From an uncultured Phycisphaerales bacterium (GTDB taxonomy: Bacteria; Planctomycetota; Phycisphaerae; Phycisphaerales; SM1A02), in contig CAMPIL010000155.1 of assembly GCA_946886375.1 (NCBI GenBank), positions 1 to 8,233 of the forward strand: a DNA stretch of 8,233 nucleotides, given 5' to 3'. The notes beneath the pieces are model-generated. The model saw only the letters and a program-made list of their open reading frames with translations. It was not told where the DNA came from and did no database searches. Numbering within the stretch: position 1 is the first letter of the stretch; each line of letters opens with the position of its first letter. Both the position numbers and the translations under genes were made by a program. Below, piece after piece: positions 1 through 5,464 of this stretch.

Positions 1-984
1 GTCTGCTACAGCGCGGTGCGCATGGTCTTTCCGGCACGCAGAGACCTGCAGATTTGCGGAACAATCGTCGGCGGCCTGCTCCCGATGAACATTTACATCT
101 CGCAATACATCGGCAACGAGCCGCTCGCCGGCGTGTTGACCAGCCTGACGATCTGCATGGCGCTGGCCGTGGTCTACGGCTCGGCCCGTTGTCGCTCGCG
201 GTGGTGGATTGCGTTGCTCGGCGCGGTGTACGGCTTGGCGCTGCTGGCGAAAGTGACGCCGATCGTGCTTGCTCCGATTCTTGTCGGATGGCTGATCGTG
301 ATGCCGTGGCTGCGCGCGGAGTCCGCACTTGTTGGCCTGAAACGTGCAGGACTCATGTGTGTGATCGCCGGACTGTGTTGCGGGTGGTATTACTGGCGGA
401 ACTACGCTGAATTTGGGCGTTTTTTCATCGGCGGCTGGGACTCGGCCCGCTCGATCGAATGGTGGCAGGACCCGGGCTATCGCACGCTGGGAGAATTGTC
501 TCGGTTCGGGCAATCGTTGCGGCACCCCATCTATGCGTCCGTATCCGGATTGTGGGATTCGCTGTATTCCACGATGTGGACCGACGGGTCGATCAGTTCC
601 AGTGCTCGATACAAGGGCAGCCCGCCTTGGAACGAATCGTTTCTCGTTGGCGGCGTGCTGCTGAGCATCGTGCCGCAGGTCTTGATGTTGTGCGGAGCTG
701 CCGCCGGCTGCATCTGGAAGTTGATGCCAAACCGCGGTGCGATAGTGCTTTGTGTGATCTGCGTGGGTGCATACCTCGCGGCGATTACGGGGCTGTACCT
801 GAAGGTTCCAATCTACAGCACCGCCAAGGCGACATACGCGCTGGGGCTGTTGCCGTGCTTTGCGATCCTGGTCACTGCAGGCCTGGAGGTAGTGGCGCGT
901 ACGATCGCTTCGCGGGCGTTCCTTTATGGATTGATCGCGGCATGGGCGGTCGGTGCGTACGCGACATTCTTCATCGTCTTGTGA
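1..984 (+). CDS. GT-C type membrane glycosyltransferase (dolichyl-phosphate-mannose mannosyltransferase-like), C-terminal part
   Basis: The reading frame is open from base 1 without a stop, so the gene begins upstream of the window; the GTG at 16 and ATG at 22 are probably internal. The visible part (about 327 residues) is strongly hydrophobic, with roughly nine membrane segments. It carries motifs typical of the polyprenyl-phosphate-sugar dependent GT-C/ArnT/PMT superfamily: 'QYIGNEPLAG' in an early loop, 'GLALLAKVTP' in a helix, and 'YYWRNYAEFGRFFIGGWD' where these enzymes usually have an 'RNY..fG.P' loop. The C-terminus is a run of four hydrophobic helices with almost no tail. Known for the family: transfer of a sugar from a lipid-phosphate carrier to protein or glycan on the outer face of the membrane. 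The catalytic Asp/Glu of the first loop lies outside the window, so activity and substrate cannot be judged. It ends at TGA 982-984, convergent with the small gene at 1295-1624. Confidence 0.8.
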   Translation, partial: VCYSAVRMVFPARRDLQICGTIVGGLLPMNIYISQYIGNEPLAGVLTSLTICMALAVVYGSARCRSRWWIALLGAVYGLALLAKVTPIVLAPILVGWLIVMPWLRAESALVGLKRAGLMCVIAGLCCGWYYWRNYAEFGRFFIGGWDSARSIEWWQDPGYRTLGELSRFGQSLRHPIYASVSGLWDSLYSTMWTDGSISSSARYKGSPPWNESFLVGGVLLSIVPQVLMLCGAAAGCIWKLMPNRGAIVLCVICVGAYLAAITGLYLKVPIYSTAKATYALGLLPCFAILVTAGLEVVARTIASRAFLYGLIAAWAVGAYATFFIVL

Positions 985-1294
985 GTGCGCAGACAGGCGG
1001 GGTTCCGTACAGGATGAAACGGAAACACCCGCCTGCTGCAGCGACCCCGAAGCCTCGCATCGCGGCGAAAGCGCCGGAAACAGACTGCAACGACGGCTGC
1101 CAGTGACTCCACGATGCGCAAACGCACCGTGGAGCCATTGGCCTTCGCAACCTGGACGCAGCAGGATTTCTCGCCGTGAGGCACGGCAGTTCACGCTCAG
1201 CGGGGCAGGCTGGCACTTGCAGATCGTCCCGCCCGAAGGACTCGGCGCCCGCCGCAGCGTGATTGTCCGCAGAAATCACTGCTACGCAGTCTGG
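985..1294. other. intergenic region between convergent genes, no convincing gene
   Basis: These 310 bases separate two convergent genes. Open frames exist on both strands, but none has a good ribosome binding site plus a plausible protein. The main structure is the compound hairpin at 1103-1138. A second, weak stem of 5 bp with a 3-base loop (ACTGC TAC GCAGT, 1278-1290) lies five bases beyond the stop codon of the minus-strand gene. It could help end that transcript, but there is no T-run. Confidence 0.5.
1103..1138. terminator. compound hairpin, possible bidirectional terminator
   Basis: CTCCACG (1107-1113) pairs with CGTGGAG (1128-1134). An A/C mismatch follows, then TGCG (1115-1118) pairs with CGCA (1123-1126) around the loop CAAA (1119-1122). 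Three more pairs, one of them G-T, extend the stem outward (1103-1105 with 1136-1138). It sits between the stops of two convergent genes, where a two-way terminator is expected. No T-run follows on either strand, so a classic rho-independent mechanism is not shown; an RNA-processing or 3'-protecting hairpin is an alternative. Confidence 0.4.
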
Positions 1295-1624
1295 TTACGG
1301 ATTTGTTTGAGGATCGTCCTTGTCCTTGTCAGGGTTGATGATGGTCTCGATGATCTCGATGATGTCGTCGATAATGTCGGCCTTGAATGCGACGGGTTCG
1401 AGGGTGCGGGCTGCGAGGGTTTCGCTTCCGGCGACTGTTCGAATGGGCTCAGGCTGCGGGGCCTTGAAGATGGCGCAGATGACCAGAATCGCCAGGCCGC
1501 CGGCGAGGCGCAAACCTCGGGCAATGCCCGGTTTTCCGGTGGTTTGGGCATGATTGGGGCAATTTTGCGAAACTGCTTCCGTCTGACCGATCAATTCGTT
1601 ACGCTGGTGATGTTGTGTGCGCAC
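1295..1624 (-). CDS. small single-pass membrane protein of unknown function
   Basis: A 109-residue protein starting at GTG 1622-1624. That start is supported by a perfect GGAGG seven bases upstream, and the protein contains no internal Met. The N-terminal 36 residues are polar and basic near the membrane (K31, R36, R39). A single hydrophobic segment follows at about residues 38-54 ('LRLAGGLAILVICAIF'). The C-terminal half is Pro/Glu rich, then shows the Ile/acid pattern 'ADIIDDIIEIIETIINPD' (82-99) and ends in an Asp/Lys tail. The charge pattern suggests N-terminus inside and acidic C-terminus outside. The Ile/acid stretch could be an amphipathic helix used for self-association. I do not recognise a family. 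It is transcribed divergently from the sigma-kinase operon, so co-regulation is possible but not shown. Confidence 0.65.
   Translation of the reverse strand: MRTQHHQRNELIGQTEAVSQNCPNHAQTTGKPGIARGLRLAGGLAILVICAIFKAPQPEPIRTVAGSETLAARTLEPVAFKADIIDDIIEIIETIINPDKDKDDPQTNP
1346..1363 (-). repeat. tandem 9-bp repeat inside the small membrane protein gene
   Basis: CTCGATGAT occurs twice in direct tandem (1346-1354 and 1355-1363). Read on the minus strand it encodes Ile-Ile-Glu twice, creating the core of the Ile/acid stretch. The frame is kept, so this looks like an in-frame micro-duplication within the coding sequence. Confidence 0.7.
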
Positions 1625-1631
1625 GGCAAGT

Positions 1632-1636
1632 CCTCC
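1632..1636 (-). promoter_or_regulatory. ribosome binding site GGAGG that fixes a GTG start
   Basis: The minus strand reads GGAGG, seven bases, then GTG (1624-1622). It is the strongest Shine-Dalgarno match in the window. It is the main reason for calling the 109-residue frame over the overlapping frames, which lack one. Confidence 0.75.
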
Positions 1637-1651
1637 GCTTGAATAGCAGGT

Positions 1652-1694
1652 GAGCGACCGCAGTTAGCGGCACCATGCCGCCGATTGCTCGCTC
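1652..1694. repeat. nested inverted repeat in a divergent intergenic region
   Basis: An outer stem GAGCGA (1652-1657) with TCGCTC (1689-1694) encloses an inner hairpin GCGGC (1667-1671) with GCCGC (1677-1681) and a 5-base loop. Internal unpaired stretches are 9 and 7 bases. It lies between the two divergent starts, 16 bases beyond the GGAGG of the minus-strand gene, so it could fold in that gene's leader or bind a regulator. GC-rich DNA makes short stems common, so this is a modest call. Confidence 0.3.
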
Positions 1695-1723
1695 TGCACG
1701 TGGAAGCGGATGCCGAGCCCTGT

Positions 1724-1762
1724 TTGTGACAACAAGTTTTTTGTTTTGCGAAAATAAATTCT
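1724..1762 (+). promoter_or_regulatory. AT-rich promoter-like block upstream of the sigma-kinase operon
   Basis: A sharply AT-rich stretch in otherwise GC-rich DNA ends 16 bases before the sigma-factor start. It contains TTGTGA (1724-1729), a run of six T (1737-1742) and AAAATAAATT (1751-1760). No -35/-10 pair with standard 17-base spacing can be read, so the exact promoter is undefined. Composition and position are the evidence. Confidence 0.35.
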
Positions 1763-1778
1763 CAAGGACATTGCGCCA

Positions 1779-2456
1779 GTGCTAGAGCCGGCCACGACAG
1801 CCCAAAGCATCGCAAACCCCGTGATTCACCGGCCCCTGCCGACCACGCCGTTGCCGCAGACTGCATCCGCCAAAACATCAGCCGCTCTTGCCATTGATTC
1901 GTTGTTATGGCGCATGCAGGCTGGCGACCGCGAAGCTGCCGCTCAGTTCCTCATGCAGTACGGATCGCGGATTCGCAGGCGAATCCGTGGCAAACTCGGG
2001 CCGGCGATCCGCAAACTCTTCGATTCGATGGATATCCTCTCAACCATCGGACGACGGTTGGACCTTTACGTCATGTCCGGCCGGCTGGACGTCGCCACCG
2101 AGGCGCAACTCTGGAGCCTGTTGTTCAAGATGGCGGATCACGCCATGGTGGACAAGACTCGCATCTTCAACAGTCTGCAGGCCATCGAAGGAGAAGACGG
2201 CGAGTTCGCCCACGACTTTGCTCGACGTCTGCGCCAGGCCGATCGCGCGCACACCTCCGGCGCGGAACTGGAACTGGACAAATGCCTTCGCCTGCTGACC
2301 GATCCCATTGACCGGCAGATTCTGTCGATGTGGCTGGTTGGTCAGCCCTACGCATCGATTGCCGAAATGCTGGACATTTCGGTGGACTTGGTTCGCAAGC
2401 GATGGGAGCGAATCAAGTCGCACCTGAAATCCAAGTTCCGCGCGGGAGCGACGTGA
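1779..2456 (+). CDS. ECF-like RNA polymerase sigma factor (planctomycete kinase-linked type)
   Basis: A 225-residue protein starting at GTG 1779, with AAGGA at 1764-1768 ten bases upstream. After a Pro/Thr/Ala-rich leader of about 38 residues comes a sigma-2-like region (about 42-128: 'LLWRMQAGDREAAAQF', 'RIRRRIRGKLGP', 'FDSMDILSTIGRRLDLYV'). A charged linker follows, then a sigma-4-like helix-turn-helix (about 165-220: 'LTDPIDRQILSMWLVGQPY', 'SIAEMLDISVDLVRKRWERI'). There is no sigma-3 domain, as in ECF factors. Its role would be to direct RNA polymerase to a set of promoters, possibly including its own. The stop TGA shares a base with the ATG of the kinase gene (TGATG), so the two are translationally coupled. 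No anti-sigma factor gene is nearby; the kinase probably takes that regulatory role. Known: Planctomycetota carry sigma groups genomically linked to Ser/Thr kinases. Targets cannot be read from this window. The long polar leader is the least certain part of the gene model. Confidence 0.85.
   Translation: MLEPATTAQSIANPVIHRPLPTTPLPQTASAKTSAALAIDSLLWRMQAGDREAAAQFLMQYGSRIRRRIRGKLGPAIRKLFDSMDILSTIGRRLDLYVMSGRLDVATEAQLWSLLFKMADHAMVDKTRIFNSLQAIEGEDGEFAHDFARRLRQADRAHTSGAELELDKCLRLLTDPIDRQILSMWLVGQPYASIAEMLDISVDLVRKRWERIKSHLKSKFRAGAT
2444..2448 (+). promoter_or_regulatory. ribosome binding site GGGAG for the kinase
   Basis: GGGAG lies inside the last codons of the sigma gene, seven bases before ATG 2456. 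Together with the TGATG overlap it fixes the kinase start at 2456, although the frame is open further upstream inside the sigma gene. Confidence 0.65.
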
Positions 2457-4645
2457 TGGCCGACGGCCTGGGGCTGGCATTGAGCATTGAGCGCCTGTAC
2501 GCCGACGGCGCCAGCGATCCGGATTTCGCCGTGGTGGCCGGCCATGCGGTGGGCGCCGACGACACAATCCTGGCTGAAGTCATCGAAGCCGATGGCCGAC
2601 TTCGGCTGGCGCGCGGCCATCGAGTGGAACTGCGCCGATATCTTTCAGTGGTTCCCGATCTGAGGCGGCGTCAGGATCCGCTTGACGCCGCCATCGATGT
2701 CACGCTCCGTTCGATCGCCGGCTCTTCGCGAGTGACGCCGCAGGCCGTGGATGAACTCATTCACTGTTACCCCGATCTGGAAAAGCCCATTCGCGAGGCC
2801 GCGATGCTCAACGCGGCGATCTGGTCGACGACGGGGCTTCGCGCCGGCGTCACGCCGCCGCCCGTCAAGGCCCTGCCCTGCGACTTCGGCCCAGTCATGT
2901 CCTCGGGCCAACGGCGCTATCAACTTCAGCGACTGCTCGGCCAAGGCGGCTTCGGGCAGGTGTATCTGACGCTGGATCGCCAACTTTCAGAGGAAGGTCA
3001 CACCGCGATGGTGGCGATCAAGATTCTCTCGGTGGGCAAACGCTCGCCCTGGGCGCGGGAGCGATTGATCGAAGAAGCCACCAAAGTGCGCCGCATCAGC
3101 CATCCCAACGTCGTCACCGTGATGGATCGCGGCGTCACCGAGCAGGATGAGGACTACATCGTCTACGAGTATGTAGACGGCGGAGACCTGAGCAAACTCG
3201 CCGCAGGGCGAGAACGAATTCCCGTGCGCGAGGCGGCCGCGCTTATGGCCAAGATTGCCCGAGGCGTGCACGCAGCGCATTCCTCCGGCGTGATTCACTG
3301 TGATCTCAAGCCCGGCAACATCATGCTCACTTCCACGCGCGAGCCGAAGGTCGGAGATTTCGGCATCGCCGTGCGACTGGGCGATCGACGCGATATGTTG
3401 GAACAAACCGGCGCGTCCCGTCCGCTGACCACCGCAGGGGCGAGCCTTGGCGGGCCCGTCGGCAACGTGGCGTTCATTTCACCGGAGCAGTACCGCGCGG
3501 ACCATGAAGGATTCTCAATTCCTTCAGACGTCTACGCATTGGGCGGGATTCTCTTTCTGCTGCTGACCGGCGTTCTGCCCAATGGGTCCACCCTTCAGGA
3601 AATCGCTCGCACGCATGATCCAAAGGTTGGGCGCATTGAGCCTCCGTTCGTTCGGCCGATTCGCCCGGAGGTGGATCATGATCTTGAAGCCATCTGCCGC
3701 CGAGCGATGAGCGCAAACCCCAAAGACAGGTACGACTCAGCCGCAACTTTCTCGGATGACCTTGAGCGATGGCTGCGTCTGGAACCGATCATGTGGAATC
3801 GCCCCGGCGTTCTGCGGATGCTGCACCTCTGGGCAAGGCGCAAGCCCGCGCTGGCCGCTGCGGTGGTGCTCATCTTGCTGCTGCTGGTCACCGGATCAGC
3901 CGTGGCGATGCATCTTGCTTCGGTGGCAAATCAGAACGCGCTTCAAGCCGCGATGATCAAAATCAAGGCAGACAGCGAAGAGCAGTTTCGCCTGAAGTCA
4001 AAGACCTTGGCTGAAGGCTTCGCCAAATCACTGAGGGCCACGCTGGGCGATTACCGCATCGCGACCGAATCGCTCGTGAAGATTTGGGCGTTGGAGTACG
4101 TGTACGGTCCCAAGGTGCTCGGCCTTCCCGACGAGCAAGGCGAATTATGGAAGAACCGCATCGCCAACATTCGTTCGCTCGTGCAAGCCGCGAATCAGGA
4201 TGGGCGCGGCGAGGAACTGGAAACGCTCTTGTGGGAAAGCGCGCTGGCGTTCTGGCTCGTCAATGCGAAGGATCACGCCGAGGCCCAACCGCTTCTGAAC
4301 GACAACATCGCCAAGTGGAGCCGGCGGTTGGCCCCCGCCGATCCCTGGCTTCGTGATCTGCAGACGATGCAGGCATGCGCGGAAGTGAATCAATGGGCCG
4401 CACGAGCCGAAAGCGGCGAGGCAATCGCTCCGGCCGAATTATCGCGGATTGAAAACACGCTGATCGCCACATGCGAGAATCTGCCCGATTCTCATCGCGG
4501 CACGCCCATACACTACATGCTGCTGAACTCAATGATCGATCTGTATGGCCCGAAACTGCTGAACCAGCCTGCTCGCCGCGAGAGCCTTTCCAATCAGGTG
4601 AAATTGCTCATCAATCACAAGCCGGTGGAAACTACCTGCAGGTGA
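2456..4645 (+). CDS. membrane-anchored Hanks-type Ser/Thr protein kinase
   Basis: A 729-residue protein. Residues 1-150 form an N-terminal extension seen in planctomycete kinases ('RYLSVVPDL', 'DPLDAAIDVTLRSIAG', 'IHCYPDLEKPI'). The kinase domain spans about 155-450 with all core motifs: glycine loop 'GQGGFGQV' (162-169), 'VAIK' with Lys189, helix-C Glu207, catalytic loop 'HCDLKPGN' (Asp283, Asn288), 'DFG' (301-303), 'SPEQ' (342-345), 'DVYALG' (Asp358) and the late Arg425. It is therefore predicted to be active. The catalytic loop has Cys282 where most such kinases have Arg (HRD), making it a non-RD kinase. One membrane helix lies at about 465-486, after basic 'WARRKP'. A helical, charged C-terminal part of about 240 residues should lie outside the cytoplasm; I recognise no WD40, TPR or PASTA repeats in it. 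Operon partner: the sigma factor upstream, a likely substrate or partner by inference. A strong hairpin follows the stop. Confidence 0.93.
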   Translation: MADGLGLALSIERLYADGASDPDFAVVAGHAVGADDTILAEVIEADGRLRLARGHRVELRRYLSVVPDLRRRQDPLDAAIDVTLRSIAGSSRVTPQAVDELIHCYPDLEKPIREAAMLNAAIWSTTGLRAGVTPPPVKALPCDFGPVMSSGQRRYQLQRLLGQGGFGQVYLTLDRQLSEEGHTAMVAIKILSVGKRSPWARERLIEEATKVRRISHPNVVTVMDRGVTEQDEDYIVYEYVDGGDLSKLAAGRERIPVREAAALMAKIARGVHAAHSSGVIHCDLKPGNIMLTSTREPKVGDFGIAVRLGDRRDMLEQTGASRPLTTAGASLGGPVGNVAFISPEQYRADHEGFSIPSDVYALGGILFLLLTGVLPNGSTLQEIARTHDPKVGRIEPPFVRPIRPEVDHDLEAICRRAMSANPKDRYDSAATFSDDLERWLRLEPIMWNRPGVLRMLHLWARRKPALAAAVVLILLLLVTGSAVAMHLASVANQNALQAAMIKIKADSEEQFRLKSKTLAEGFAKSLRATLGDYRIATESLVKIWALEYVYGPKVLGLPDEQGELWKNRIANIRSLVQAANQDGRGEELETLLWESALAFWLVNAKDHAEAQPLLNDNIAKWSRRLAPADPWLRDLQTMQACAEVNQWAARAESGEAIAPAELSRIENTLIATCENLPDSHRGTPIHYMLLNSMIDLYGPKLLNQPARRESLSNQVKLLINHKPVETTCR

Positions 4646-4704
4646 AAGTGTGAAAACAGCGGCAAGTGTTGTGATGAGCGCTGTGAATCGCAATCCTCAA
4701 AACA

Positions 4705-4730
4705 CAACGCCGGTCTTTCGACCGGCGTTG
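4705..4730. terminator. strong hairpin terminator shared by convergent genes
   Basis: CAACGCCGGTC (4705-4715) pairs perfectly over 11 bp with GACCGGCGTTG (4720-4730) around the loop TTTC. It lies 59 bases after the kinase stop and 23 bases beyond the stop of the minus-strand gene at 4754. On the minus strand the stem is followed by TGTGTTTTG, on the plus strand by CACACTTTCG. It could end both transcripts, with the better T-run on the minus strand. Confidence 0.85.
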
Positions 4731-4753
4731 CACACTTTCGTATGAGATTCATC

Positions 4754-5308
4754 TCACGCAGCGCGGCGATAGCGGCGCGTGTTCGTGCGGCTCTTGAACG
4801 TCGGGAACTTGTAGTTGCGCGTGAAGGTGCGGCCCCATGGCGTGGAGGTCGAAGTCGTGCGCTTCTTGCCGTGCTTGGTCGTCCAGTTCGTGCGGACGCC
4901 GGTCGTGCGGCGGCGCTTGGTGGTGCGCTTGGTCGCGGTGAACTGCTTGCCGAAAAACTTGCGGCAGAAGTTCATGAACGACTTCTGCGTGGTGGAGTTC
5001 TTGCTCAACTGACTCGGCGTGCAGAAGTTGTTGGTCACGCACCATTCCACGAAGTTCTGCCACATCGTGGTCTGCGTGGTGTGGCTGGTGGTGCTGTTCT
5101 TCTTCACCTGGAAACTGGGCCAATACACCCATGTGCCGTTGAACTTCTGACGAAAGCACAGGCCGGCCTTGAACAGCGAATTCCAGATCGTATTCACGGG
5201 CTTGTTGGTCTTCTTGGAAATGTTCCACACAACTGTGCTGCAGGGCGTGCCGTTCTTGACAGCGGTTGTGAACGATGTTGCGAACGGTGACTTGAACTTG
5301 CTGGGCAT
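4754..5308 (-). CDS. unrecognised highly basic Thr-rich protein, possible nucleic-acid-binding protein
   Basis: A 184-residue protein starting at ATG 5306-5308, with AGGAG eight bases upstream. Composition is extreme: 36 Thr, 21 Lys, 15 Arg, 8 Trp, 5 Cys and a single acidic residue (Glu88). Every Lys is AAG and every Cys TGC, with TTC and AAC strongly preferred, which suggests high expression. Residues 1-65 could be a winged-helix-like fold: two helical stretches ('STVVWNISKKT', 'PVNTIWNSLFKAGL') then a possible beta wing ('CFRQKFNGTWVYWP'). Residues 70-82 are a Ser/Thr-rich linker. Residues 83-123 form a second aromatic, Cys-containing segment. The tail 124-184 has 20 Lys/Arg in 61 residues ('ATKRTTKRRRTTGVR') and resembles histone-H1-like or nucleoid-protein tails. 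No signal peptide or membrane helix is seen. I do not recognise the family; DNA or RNA binding is inference. It is a separate unit with terminators on both sides. Confidence 0.8.
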   Translation of the reverse strand: MPSKFKSPFATSFTTAVKNGTPCSTVVWNISKKTNKPVNTIWNSLFKAGLCFRQKFNGTWVYWPSFQVKKNSTTSHTTQTTMWQNFVEWCVTNNFCTPSQLSKNSTTQKSFMNFCRKFFGKQFTATKRTTKRRRTTGVRTNWTTKHGKKRTTSTSTPWGRTFTRNYKFPTFKSRTNTRRYRRAA

Positions 5309-5316
5309 TGAATGCT

Positions 5317-5321
5317 CTCCT
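5317..5321 (-). promoter_or_regulatory. ribosome binding site AGGAG for the basic protein
   Basis: The minus strand reads AGGAG, eight bases, then ATG (5308-5306). The same frame is open further upstream to 5425, but no such site precedes those codons. This decides the start at 5308 and strand minus. Confidence 0.7.
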
Positions 5322-5370
5322 GGCGATTGCACGTGAGCCTCGCACGATTTTGTGTGCCGCCGGCTCAATG

Positions 5371-5395
5371 AAAAACCCCTGGCGACAGCCGCCAG
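5371..5395 (-). terminator. rho-independent terminator of the beta-helix gene
   Basis: On the minus strand CTGGCG (5395-5390) pairs with CGCCAG (5384-5379) around a 5-base loop, followed by GGG and five T (5375-5371). It begins 70 bases after the stop of the beta-helix gene. It separates that gene from the basic-protein gene, whose promoter must then lie between about 5322 and 5370; I cannot pick out clear -35/-10 boxes there. Confidence 0.8.
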
Positions 5396-5464
5396 AGCCG
5401 AGGCAATCATCGGCGCACAGGACAATCCGCTTCACTCAACCCGGCATCGTCCAGCAAATTCGGA

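Noticed and set aside
971..1279. Minus-strand frame of 102 codons across the convergent intergenic region
   Set aside because: GTG start without a ribosome binding site. The product looks random (Arg/Ala/Cys/Pro-rich), and it runs through the 1103-1138 hairpin and into the glycosyltransferase end.
1346..1363. Possible CRISPR-like or mobile-element repeat
   Set aside because: Only two 9-bp units in direct tandem, in frame within a gene, with no spacers or flanking inverted repeats.
2330..2455. Extension of the kinase frame upstream of 2456
   Set aside because: The frame is open, but it overlaps the sigma-4 coding part. The ATG at 2456, with GGGAG seven bases upstream and a TGATG overlap, is a far better start.
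4742..5290. Plus-strand open frame of 182 codons, Arg/Ala/Leu-rich
   Set aside because: It is the antisense shadow of the basic protein gene. It has no ribosome binding site, starts just beyond the 4705-4730 hairpin, and owes its openness to the strongly biased codons of the minus-strand gene.
4749..5435. Minus-strand open frame of 228 codons, His/Gln/Glu-rich
   Set aside because: It is a frame-shifted reading of the same minus-strand gene, with no ribosome binding site and a composition expected from shifted AAG/ACC/CGC codons. It also runs through the 5371-5395 terminator.
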